DNA of 64,000 nt from Mixophyes australis (taxonomy: Eukaryota; Chordata; Amphibia; Anura; Limnodynastidae), in the NCBI GenBank assembly GCA_036250195.1, contig JAVHZZ010000005.1:179845448-179909447 (forward strand), written 5' to 3'. Position numbers and translations under genes: made by a program. Positions 33,421 through 42,725 of this stretch are shown here, one piece after another. Each line of letters begins with the position of its first letter. The first letter of the stretch is position 1. The notes under the pieces are model-generated. The model was not told where the DNA came from, did no database searches, and saw only the letters and a program-made list of their open reading frames with translations.

Positions 33421-33759
33421 TCAGTTTTCCTTGTTTTGCACTTCCCTTTTTATCCTCTGTTCATTTTCTTACCTTTTACTTGCTCTTGTTTTCTTCTGTC
33501 TTCTACTGTTCTGTTTTCTTCTGTTCTGTGTTCTTGTTCCTCGCTGCACCGCTCTTCACTGAAATGTCGGGCGTGATGATGTCACGCCTGATATGCAGGG
33601 AGGAGTTTGCAGGTTTTCCGTTTGTTTGTTTTTTCCGGCCAGCGGACAAGCGGGGGTGGCAGGCAGAGGGAAGCACTCGGTCTACCCCGCTCACCGTCGG
33701 CCCTGGCTGCGGCACCCCAGGGAGCTGTCGCGCACAGTTTGGGAACCGCTGCTCTAGAG

Positions 33760-34059
33760 CCTTTGTTAAGAATTCTGCTGTCCCTGGCAAGGGGCGTAAA
33801 AATTAACCAGGGTAAATATCTGATTAAGTATTTTAGCCTCTACCATCGCCTATCTGTAGTTCCCTTAGTTGCGTCGATCACAGACGTTTCAGGGATAAAT
33901 GTTTTTTCAGAAAGTGGCTCTTTTAAAGCATGTCTCCTGAATGAGAGCTACTGTATGTTACCTTACCTGTGCGGAAGGAATATTAAACATGAGTGTTTTT
34001 CTGGCAGATTTAGACCCCTAGCATTAAAAGAAATTACTTTCAAGTTGGCGTTCATGGTC
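33760..34059 (-). pseudogene. Antisense L1 endonuclease N-terminus
   Basis: The minus strand from 34,055 reads MNANLKVISFNARGLNLPEK and then, frameshifted, VALIQETCFKRA (catalytic Glu) and AKILNQIFTLVNFYAPCQGQ. This is the start of L1 ORF2 endonuclease with an internal deletion between the two blocks. It continues on the far side of the hAT, at 27,372 and below. The ORF2 start Met is preserved but the frame is broken. Confidence 0.8.
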
Positions 34060-34351
34060 CTACTCAGGTGATCTTTGTCTCTCTGTATCCTCAAATTATC
34101 TCCAATTCTCCCCTTGGCTTAGAAAAAGGCTTGAGTGGACTCCTGGCCCTAAAATAAGGTGGGGGTAGGAAAGATGAGACAGGGAAGGGCAGTGGAAAAG
34201 GGAGAGAGAACAAAGCGCAAACAAGGCAAACACCAATATAATCGAACACTTTAGCTTGAAATGCTTCACAACTTTCCGCTTTTGAAACCATAAGAGTAGC
34301 TTTATGTTCCAAGGTAAACATGAACATTGTGAAATTATAACTCCTGGGTAG
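34060..34351. other. Probable L1 ORF1/inter-ORF sequence, unassigned
   Basis: This lies upstream (minus strand) of the L1 ORF2 start. Two overlapping minus frames have no clear ORF1 motifs. It ends at the duplication (gtcacttt) of the outer hAT. Confidence 0.35.
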
Positions 34352-34699
34352 GTCACTTTTAGAGATGAGCGCACTCGGATTTCTGAAATCCGAGCCCACC
34401 CGAACGTTGCCGATCCGAGTCAGATCCGAGACAGATCCGGGTATTGGCGCCAATTTCAAATCTGAAACTGAGGCTCTGACTCATAATCCCGTTGTCGGAT
34501 CTCGCGATACTCGGATCCTATAAATTTCCCGCTAGTCGCCGCCATCTTCACTCGGGCATTGATCAGGGTAGAGGGAGGGTGTGTTAGGTGGTCCTCTGTC
34601 CTGCTATATCTCGTGCTGTTCAGTAATGTGCTGTGCTGTGCTGTGCTCAGTCCAGTGGTGCTGTGTCCTGTGCTCTGTGCTTCTAAGGGCATAGTTATT

Positions 34700-34985
34700 T
34701 CCCCATTATTCCCAAGTTTTTAATAAAAAAAAGTTATCAAAAAAAATAAAAAATTAAAAAAAATAATTATAACCAAATTTGCAAAAACAATCCAGCAGTA
34801 TAAGTCCATTGGTACTGCAATATTACCAAGTTCACTGATTCAGCAGTATAAGTCCAGTGGTACTGCTATTACAAAGTTCACTGATTCAGCAGTGTATAAG
34901 TCCAGTGGTACTGCTATTACAAAGTTCACCGATTCAGCAGTAGAAAGTTCAGTGCTACTCTCCTGTGCCGCATATAATTTTTAAA
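34700..34985 (+). repeat. hAT 5' leader tandem repeat (about 57 bp)
   Basis: About three units of CAGCAGTATAAGTCCAGTGG then TACTGCTATTACAAAGTTCA precede the transposase start of the outer copy. The same repeat occurs inverted at 45.74-46.14 kb in the inner copy. Just upstream are GCTGT-type short repeats (34,628-34,675). Confidence 0.8.
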
Positions 34986-35037
34986 GGCTTTGCCGAGTGT
35001 GTGTGGCTTAGGGGTACGCTCTCTTGTGCTACATATA

Positions 35038-35748
35038 ATGGAAAACCAAAATTTGGAGGATAAAGTAGGGAAAGATCAAGACCCACTTCCTCCTAATGCT
35101 GAAGCTGCTGCCACTAGTCATGACATAGACGATGAAATGCCATCAACGTCGTCTGGCAAGCCCGATGCCCAATCTCCTAGTACAGGGCATGTAAAATCCA
35201 AAAAGCCCAAGTTCTCAAAAAATAGCAAAAAGATAAACTTAAAATCATCTGAGGAGAAACGTAAAGTTGGCAATATGCCATTTACGACACGTAGTGGCAA
35301 GGAACGGCTTAGTCCCTGGCCCGTGTTCATGACTAGTGGTCCAGCTTCACCCAAGGATCTAAGCCCTCCTCCCCCCCCCTACAAAAAAATTTAAGAGAGT
35401 TATGCTGTCAGCAACAACAAAACAGCAAAGAACTCTGCCTTCTAAACAGATGACATCACAAATCCCCAAGGCGAGTCCAAGGGTGTTGTTGGTTGTGAAC
35501 CCTGACCTTCCCATCACTGTACGGGAAGAGGTGACTCCATCCAGCATTTGCAGCACGCCCTCTGCATATGCTGGAAGGATCACCCACAGTCCAGTTACAG
35601 ATTTGGCTAATGAAGGTGTGAATGTTGTACACCGGGAGGAGGATATTGATGTAGCTGGCGCTAAGGAGGATGTTGATGATTATGATGCAGACAGATACCA
35701 AATTGCCTTTCTCAATTTCTATTTATATTCTAGATCATATAACGGCTG
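35038..35748 (+). pseudogene. Outer hAT transposase, N-terminal part
   Basis: The ATG at 35038 begins MENQNLEDKVGKDQDPL, parallel to the inner copy start at 45721. After about 118 codons the frame stops at 35392-35394 in a C-run/A-run (35371-35391). The continuation MLSATTKQQRTLPSK resumes at 35402 in the next frame. It runs to about 35,700, where similarity to the inner copy ends with VHREEDIDVAGAKEDVDDYD. The BED finger and the whole catalytic core are deleted. The remaining acidic and Lys-rich N-terminus has no known activity. Confidence 0.85.
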
Positions 35749-36045
35749 AATAGTTTTCTGTTTTACTCCTAGTGAAGAGGGGATCTGATGCAGACAGATA
35801 CCAAACTGCCTTTGTCCATTTCTCTATATATTTGAATTTCTAGTTCTATAGTCTATGCAGGCTGCTTTATTTATATTCAACTACAAGTGTAGTGCGGGGG
35901 GGGAGGGGGCATAGATAGCCACCAAAGTAACGTGGTCCATTTAATAACACTTTCTAGCTCCACAGTCTGTGCAGTCTGCTTTTTTTATCTTCAAAGTATT
36001 TATATTTACAAGCCTTGCAATCTAAATTAACTAGAGGTAGTGACA
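35690..36045 (+). other. Filler replacing the hAT transposase core
   Basis: The outer copy lacks about 1.8 kb of transposase coding sequence; this unrelated 350-bp AT-rich segment occupies the junction. GATGCAGACAGATACCAAA occurs twice in it (about 35,684 and 35,787), each followed by TGCCTTT.. and TTTCTATATAT-like sequence, so a short direct repeat sits at the deletion point. Confidence 0.65.
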
Positions 36046-36397
36046 TGGTAGAACTCCAAAAGGCAGTTTGGAAGCCCCTGTACAAACTGGCTCTATTTTT
36101 TAACTGAGTTGTCCCCCCTCCAGTCTGTACTCGGAAAGAGTTTTTAGTGCAGTGGGGAACCTGGTCAGTGAGCGGCGAAGGAGGTTGCTTCCTCACAACG
36201 TTGAAAAAATGATGTTTATAAAAATGAATAATCAATTCCTCAATGAAGTACAGCACTGCCCTCCAGATAGTACAGAGAGACCTGTGGTTGTGGAGTCCAG
36301 CGGGGACGAATTGATAATGTGTGAGGAGGAGGAAGTACACACTGTAGGGGGAGAGGAATCAGAGGTTGAGGATGAGGACGACATCTTTCCTCAGTAG
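36046..36397 (+). pseudogene. Outer hAT transposase, C-terminal dimerisation part
   Basis: The sequence encodes AVWKPLYKLALFF, then a stop, and in a shifted frame VYSERVFSAVGNLVSERRRR and LLPHNVEKMMFIKMNNQFLN with an acidic tail ending at the TAG 36395-36397. This is the hAT family dimerisation domain, matching the last 100 or so residues of the inner transposase with a few substitutions. The in-frame stop near 36,103 breaks it. Confidence 0.88.
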
Positions 36398-36452
36398 AGC
36401 CTGTTTAGTTTGTACAGGGAGAGATGAATTGTTTTATTGGTGTGGGGGCCCA

Positions 36453-36516
36453 AACAAACCAATCATTTCAGCCAAAGTTGTTTGGTAGGCCCTATCGCTG
36501 AAATGATTGGTTTGTT
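36453..36516. repeat. 20-bp-stem hairpin downstream of the hAT gene
   Basis: AACAAACCAATCATTTCAGC (36453-36472) is the exact inverse of GCTGAAATGATTGGTTTGTT (36497-36516). The same palindrome is present in the inner copy near 42,610-42,675. Its position just after the transposase stop would fit a transcript-end structure or a binding site; that role is inference. Confidence 0.9.
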
Positions 36517-36589
36517 AAAGTGTGCATGTCCTATTTCAACAACATAAGGGTGGGTGTGAGGGCCCAAGGACAATTCCATCTTGGAACTT

Positions 36590-37344
36590 TTTTTTTTGCA
36601 TTATATGACCAATCAACAGTCGTTTGCCATGTTCAAAAAGTAAAACCAAATTTAAACAAATTCAAGAAATTAAACCAAAAGTAAAATGCCCTGTCATAAT
36701 TTAAAACAAGAGGTATTGACGTGCTCTAAAACTACTGTATTGTTGTTTATATTTTATAAACACTACACTTGAAAGCTTGAGTCTTTCAATGAAAAAGTAA
36801 CTCTCCATTGCACGAATATTTGCAACAGGGACAATTTTAGGGTTAAGAAAGTCAACAAATAACACTTCAACGCTGTCTGTCTTTATAAACACTACACTTG
36901 GAAGTTGGAGGAGGTATTGTGGCCCCGGCACCAAATTTACTATCGGGGCCACTCCACTGTGCAGTCCATATTTAGGTGTTAAATTATTCAGATATTAAAC
37001 AACGGTGACAGTTGATGCCCAATTTTTTAATTATATTGTTGGCGCTGTAAACAATTGTGTTCCGGGCACACCACACTACGCAGTCCATACCCTTTTTTTG
37101 GTGGAATTCTGACCCGTGGAGGGTTTTTTAATTATATTGTAGCCTCGGTACCAAATTGTGTATCGGGGCCACCACACTACGCAGTCAAGAAAGATAGATG
37201 CGTATCATAGATAAAGTACATTCAGTGTTGTGGGGCAAAATGAAAAATATTCAAAATGCACTGACATTATCAAAAACAAGAGGTTTTCACACGCTGAAAC
37301 TCCAACATGTATATGATGGAGAGGATGGAGGAGCAGCCGTATGT
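36590..37344 (+). pseudogene. Degenerate transposase-like pieces in hAT 3' region
   Basis: The 3' non-coding part of this hAT contains stretches resembling its own transposase gene in the same orientation. CCAATCAACAGTCGTTTGCC near 36,612 resembles the codons for TVQQSFAM (residues about 252-259). AAACAAGAGGTATTGACGTG near 36,703 resembles the LKQEVVTRW codons. GAGAGGATGGAGGAGCAG near 37,318 resembles the QRMEEQ codons (residues 528-533). The order follows the protein. Both element copies have these pieces (inner copy about 41,480-42,540), so they are ancestral to the pair. Confidence 0.5.
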
Positions 37345-38360
37345 GCAGTGTAATGAAGTTGAAGGTTTTTTATATATTTTATTGTGGTGGCCAGTCCCCA
37401 CTACTCTACGCAGTCCAGATACTACTTTTGGGTGTAATTCAGACCTGTTGAAGGTTTTTTATATATTTTATTGTGGTGCCCAGTGCCCACTACTCTAAGC
37501 AGTCCAGATACTATTTTTGGGTGTAATGCAGACCTGTTGAAGGTTTTCTATATATTATATTGTGGTGGCCAGTGGCCAGTCCACTACGCAGTCCAGATAC
37601 TATTTTTGGGTGTAATTCAGACCTGTTGAAGGTTTTCTATATATTTTTTATTGTGGGGCCCAGTGCCCACTACTCTACGCAGTCCAGATATTATTTTTGG
37701 GTGTAATGCAGACCTGTTGAAGGTTTTCTATATATTTTATTGTGGTGCCCAGTGCCCACTACTCTACGCAGTCCAGATACTACTTTTGGTTGTAATTCAG
37801 ACCTGTTGAAGGTTTTCTATATATTTTATTGTGGTGCCCAGTGCCCACTACTCTACGCAGTCCAGATACTATTTTTGGGTGTAATGCAGACCTGTTGAAG
37901 GTTTTCTATATATTATATTGTGGTGGCCAGTGGCCAGTCTTCTACGCAGTCCAGATACTATTTTTGGTTGTAATTCAGACCTGTTGAAGGTTTTCTATAT
38001 ATTTTATTGTGGTGCCCAGTGCCCACTACTCTACGCAGTCCAGATACTATTTTTGGGTGTAATGCAGACCTGTTGAAGGTTTTCTATATATTTTATTGTG
38101 GTGCCCAGTGCCCACTACTCTACGCAGTCCAGATACTACTTTTGGCTGTAATTCTGACCTGTTGAAGGTTTTCTATATATTTTTTATTGTGGTGCGCAGT
38201 GCCCACTACTCTACGCAGTCCAGATACTATTTTTGGGTCTAATGCAGACCTGTTGAAGGTTTTCTATATATTATATTGTGGTGGCCAGTGGCCAGTCCTC
38301 TACGCAGTCCAGATACTATTTTTGGGTGTAATTCAGACCAGTTGATGGGTTTTTAATTAT
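37345..38360 (+). repeat. 89-bp tandem array in outer hAT
   Basis: About 11 units of 89-91 bp. CAGTCCAGATA recurs at about 37411, 37500, 37589, 37680, 37769, 37858 and 37947, and onward. Each unit contains ATTGTGGTGCCCAGTGCCCA (or GGCCAGTGGCCAGT), CTACGCAGTCCAGATACT, TTTTTGGGTGTAAT and GACCTGTTGAAGGTTTTCTA. The two subtypes (GCCCAGTGCCC and GGCCAGTGGCC) interleave. The same family in inverse orientation forms the arrays of the inner copy. Confidence 0.93.
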
Positions 38361-38784
38361 ATTGTGGGGAACACTCTTCTACGCAGTTCAGAAAGATACC
38401 TCGTTGCAACGTTTTGTACTAAAAATAAAAAAATTATTGTGAGGTGTTAGGTGTTCAGAATAGCGTTTAAATTAGGGATGTGCACCGGCGACTTTTGAGG
38501 TCTCGTGTTTTGTGTTTTGGATCCGGATTTTCATTATTTTTGGGGTTCGGATTTGTCTCGCAAAACACTTGACGAAAGGTCTCGGTTCGGATTTAAGGTT
38601 TTAGATTCTGATTTTTTTTGAAAAAAACATAAAAAGTTTAAAAATCAAGTTTTTGGGCTTATTTTCACTCCTACGCTATTATTAACCTCAATAACATTCA
38701 ATAACAAGCATTTCCACTAATTTACAGTGTATTCTGAACACCTCACAATATAGTTATTAGTCCAAAACGTTGCAACGAGGTATC

Positions 38785-39555
38785 TTTCTGGACTGCGTAG
38801 AGGAGTGGGTCACCACAATATATATAATAAGAAAACCATCAACTTGTATGATTCGCAGCAATAAATGTACCGGGACTGCGTAGAGGAGTGGGTCACCACA
38901 ATATATATTAAAAACCCTGAACTTGTATGATTCGCAGCAATAAATGTACCTGGACTGCGTAGAGGAGTGGGTCACCACAATATATATTAAAAACCCTAAA
39001 CTTGTATGATTCGCAGCAATAAATGTACCTGGACTGCGTAGAGGAGTGGGTCACCACAATATATATAATAAGAAAACCATCAACTTGTATGATTCGCACC
39101 AATAAATGTACCTGGACTGCGTAGAGTAGTGGGTCACCACAATATATATAATAAGAAAACCATCAACTTGTATGATTCGCACCAATAAATGTACCTGGAC
39201 TGCGTAGAGGAGTGGGTCACCACAATATATATTAAAAACCCTGAACTTGTATGATTCGCACCAATAAATGTACCTGGACTGCGTAGAGGAGTGGGTCACC
39301 ACAATATATATTAAAAACCCTGAACTTGTATGATTCGCACCAATAAATGTATCTGGACTGCGTAGAGGAGTGGGTCACCACAATATATATAATAAGAAAA
39401 CCATCAACTTGTATGATTCGCAGCAATAAATGTACCTGGACTGCGTAGAGGAGTGGGTCACCACAATATATATAATAAGAAAACCATCAACTTGTATGAT
39501 TCACACCAATAAATGTACCTGGACTGCGTAGAGGAGTGGGTCACCACAATATATA
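38785..39555 (-). repeat. About 81-bp tandem array, inner hAT
   Basis: About nine to ten units of 79-83 bp. GACTGCGTAGAGGAGTGGGTCACC recurs roughly every 80 bp (38791, 38873, 38953, 39032 and so on), each with CACAATATATAT, AACTTGTATGATTCGCA and CAATAAATGTAC. Two subtypes differ by ATAATAAGAAAACCATC versus TAAAAACCCTG. This variant is absent or near absent in the outer copy, so it expanded after the copies diverged. Several repetitive minus ORFs across it are artefacts. Confidence 0.92.
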
Positions 39556-39589
39556 TAAAAAGTTTTTGCAGCAACAGTCAATGTTGTTT

Positions 39590-41482
39590 AATATCTGATA
39601 CACCTCTATCTGGACTGCGTAGAGGACTGGCCACTGGCCACCACAATATAATATATAAAAAACCTTCAACAGGTCAGAATTACACCCAAAAATAGTATCT
39701 GGACTGCGTAGAGTAGTGGGCACTGGGCACCACAATAAAAAATATATAGAAAACCTTCAACAGGTCTGAATTACAACCAAAAATAGTATCTGGACTGCAT
39801 AGAGGACTGGCCACTGGCCACCACAATATAATATATAGAAAACCTTCAACAGGTCTGAATTACACCCAAAAATAGTATCTGGGCTGCATAGAGGACTGGC
39901 CACTGGCCACCACAATATAATATATAGAAAACCTTCAACAGGTCTGCATTACACCCAAAAATAGTATCTGGACTGCGTAGAGTAGTGGGCACTGGGCACC
40001 ACAATAAAAAATATATAGAAAACCTTCAACAGGTCTGAATTACACCCAAAAATAGTATCTGGACTGCATAGAGGACTGGCTACTGGCCACCACAATATAA
40101 TATATAGAAAACCTTCAACAGGTCTGCATTACACCCAAAAATAGTATCTGGACTGCGTAGAGTAGTGGGCACTGGGCACCACAATAAAAAATATATAGAA
40201 AACCTTCAACAGGTCAGAATTACACCCAAAAATAGTATCTGGACTGCATAGAGGACTGGCCACTGGCCACCACAATATAATATATAGAAAACCTTCAACA
40301 GGTCAGAATTACACCCAAAAATAGTATCTGGACTGCGTAGAGTAGTGGGCACTGGGCACCACAATAAAAAATATATAGAAAACCTTCAACAGGTCTGAAT
40401 TACACCCAAAAATAGTATCTGGACTGCATAGAGGACTGGCCACTGGCCACCACAATATAATATATAGAAAACCTTCAACAGGTCTGAATTACACCCAAAA
40501 ATAGTATCTGGGCTGCATAGAGGACTGGCCACTGGCCACCACAATATAATATATAGAAAACCTTCAACAGGTCTGCATTACACCCAAAAATAGTATCTGG
40601 ACTGCGTAGAGTAGTGGGCACTGGGCACCACAATAAAAAATATATAGAAAACCTTCAACAGATCTGAATTACACCCAAAAATAGTATCTGGACTGCATAG
40701 AGGACTGGCCACTGGCCACCACAATATAATATATAGAAAACCTTCAACAGGTCTGCATTACACCCAAAAATAGTATCTGGACTGCGTAGAGTAGTGGGCA
40801 CTGGGCACCACAATAAAAAATATATAGAAAACCTTCAACAGGTCAGAATTACAGCCAAAAGTAGTATCTGGACTGCGTAGAGTAGTGGGCACTGGGCACC
40901 ACAATAAAATATATAGAAAACCTTCAACAGGTCTGCATTACACCCAAAAATAGTATCTGGACTGCGTAGAGTAGTGGGCACTGGGCACCACAATAAAAAA
41001 TATATAGAAAACCTTCAACTGGTCAGAATTACACCCAAAAATAGTATCTGGACTGCATAGAGGACTGGCCACTGGCCACCACAATATAATATATAGAAAA
41101 CCTTCAACAGGTCAGAATTACACCCAAAAATAGTATCTGGACTGCGTAGAGTAGTGGGCACTGGGCACCACAATAAAAAATATATAGAAAACCTTCAACA
41201 GGTCTGCATTACACCCAAAAATAGTATCTGGACTGCGTAGAGTAGTGGGCACTGGGCACCACAATAAAAAATATATAGAAAACCTTCAACAGGTCAGAAT
41301 TACACCCAAAAAAAGTATCTGGACTGCATAGAGGACTGGCCACTGGCCACCACAATATAATATATAGAAAACCTTCAACAGGTCAGAATTACACCCAAAA
41401 ATAGTATCTGGACTGCGTAGAGTAGTGGGCACTGGGCACCACAATAAAATATATAAAAAACCTTCAACAGGTCTGCATTACA
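39590..41482 (-). repeat. 89-bp tandem array, inner hAT
   Basis: About 21 units of 89-91 bp of the same family as 37345-38360, inverted. The units carry TAGTATCTGGACTGC, then ATAGAGGACTGGCCACTGGCC or GTAGAGTAGTGGGCACTGGGC, ACCACAATA, ATATATAGAAAACCTTC and AACAGGTCTG. The two subtypes alternate through much of the array, giving a higher-order unit of about 178 bp. No coding capacity. Confidence 0.93.
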
Positions 41483-41639
41483 CTGCACATACGGCTGCTC
41501 CTCCATCCTCTCCATCATATACATGTTGGAGTTTCAGCATGTGAAAACCTCTTGTTTTTGATAATGTCAGTGCATTTTGAATATGTTTCAATTTGCCCCA
41601 CACCACTGAATGTACTTTATCTATGATACGCATCTATCT

Positions 41640-42060
41640 ATCTTGACTGCGTAGTGTGGTGGCCCCGGTACACAATTTGGTACCGAGGCCACAATATAAT
41701 TAAAAAACCCTCCACGGGTCAGAATTCCACCAAAAAAAGGGTATGGACTGCGTAGTGTGGTGGCCCCGGTACACAATTTGGTACCGAGGCCACAATATAA
41801 TTAAAAAACCCTCCACGGGTCAGAATTCCACCAAAAAAGGGTATGGACTGCGTAGTGTGGTGGCCCCGGTACACAACTTGGTACCGAGGCCACAATATAA
41901 TTAAAAAACCCTCCACTGGTCAGAATTCCACCAAAAAAGGGTATGGACTGCGTAGTGTGGTGGCCCCGGTACACAATTTGGTACCGAGGCCACAATATAA
42001 TTAAAAAACCCTCCACGGGTCAGAATTCCACCAAAAAAGGGTATGGACTGCGTAGTGTGG
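41640..42060 (-). repeat. 100-bp tandem array, inner hAT
   Basis: Four to five units of 100-101 bp. GACTGCGTAGTGTGG occurs at about 41645, 41746, 41846, 41946 and 42046, followed by TGGCCCCGGTACACAA, TTGGTACCGAGGCCACAATA and TTAAAAAACCCTCCACGGGT. The last unit diverges into TGTGCCCGGAACACAA. The core is shared with the 89-bp and 81-bp arrays, so all three derive from one ancestral unit. Confidence 0.92.
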
Positions 42061-42604
42061 TGTGCCCGGAACACAATTTTTTACAGCGCCAACAATATAA
42101 TTAAAAAATTGGGCATCAACTGTCACCGTTGTTTAATATCTGATACACCTAAATATGGACTGCACAGTGGAGTGGCCCCGGTAGTAAATTTGGTGCCGGG
42201 CCACAATACCTCCTCCAACTTCCAAGTGTAGTGTTTATAAAGACAGACAGCGTCGAAGTGTTATTAGTTGACTTTCTTAACCCTAAAATTGTCCCTGTTG
42301 CAAATATTCGTGCAATGGACAGTTACTTTTTTATTGAAAGACTCAAGCTTTCAAGTGTAGTGTTTATAAAATATAAACAACAATACAGTAGTTTTAGAGC
42401 ACGTCAATACCTCTTGTTTTAAATTATGACAGGGCATTTTACTTTTGGTTTAATTTCTTGAATTTGTTTAAATTTGGTTTTACTTTTTGAACATGGCAAA
42501 CGACTGTTGATTGGTCATATAATGCAAAAAAAAAAGTTCCAAGATGGAATTGTCCTTGGGCCCTCACACCCACCCTTATGTTGTTGAAATAGGACATGCA
42601 CACT

Positions 42605-42680
42605 TTAACAAACCAATCATTTCAGCGACAGGGCCTACCAAACAACTTTGGCTGAAATGATTGGTTTGTTTGGGCCCCCA
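42605..42680. repeat. Hairpin downstream of the inner transposase gene
   Basis: The inverted equivalent of the 36453-36516 hairpin: AACAAACCAATCATTTCAGC and GCTGAAATGATTGGTTTGTT arms separated by about 24 bases. It is conserved between the two copies. Confidence 0.85.
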
Positions 42681-42725
42681 CACCAAAAAAGCTATTCATC
42701 TCTCCCTGTACAGACTAAACAGGCT

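Larger units (their letters stand above)
27381..33751. mobile_element. hAT element with 8-bp duplication, hosting an L2
   Basis: The ends are CAGTGATTCCCAAACTTTCT on the left and, on the right, CGCACAGTTTGGGAACCGCTG, i.e. inverted CAGCGGTTCCCAAACTGTGC. The exact 8-bp duplication ctctagag lies at 27373-27380 and 33752-33759. Further in, GGCACCCC (left) and GGCACCCCAGGGAGC (right) are characteristic subterminal sequence. Its own transposase is not present. The 6.4-kb span is mostly a secondary L2 insertion plus a fragment of another hAT family. It splits the endonuclease of an antisense L1. A non-autonomous hAT is the clear reading. Confidence 0.92.

Noticed and set aside
38757..39426. Repetitive minus-strand proteins such as YIYCCESYKFRVFNIYCGD
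   Set aside because: These are translations of the 81-bp array, with no start context and shared by construction.
37345..42060. Regularly spaced repeats that could suggest a CRISPR-like array
   Set aside because: Units are contiguous 79-101 bp tandem repeats without unique spacers, lie inside a hAT element and occur in a vertebrate-type genome.
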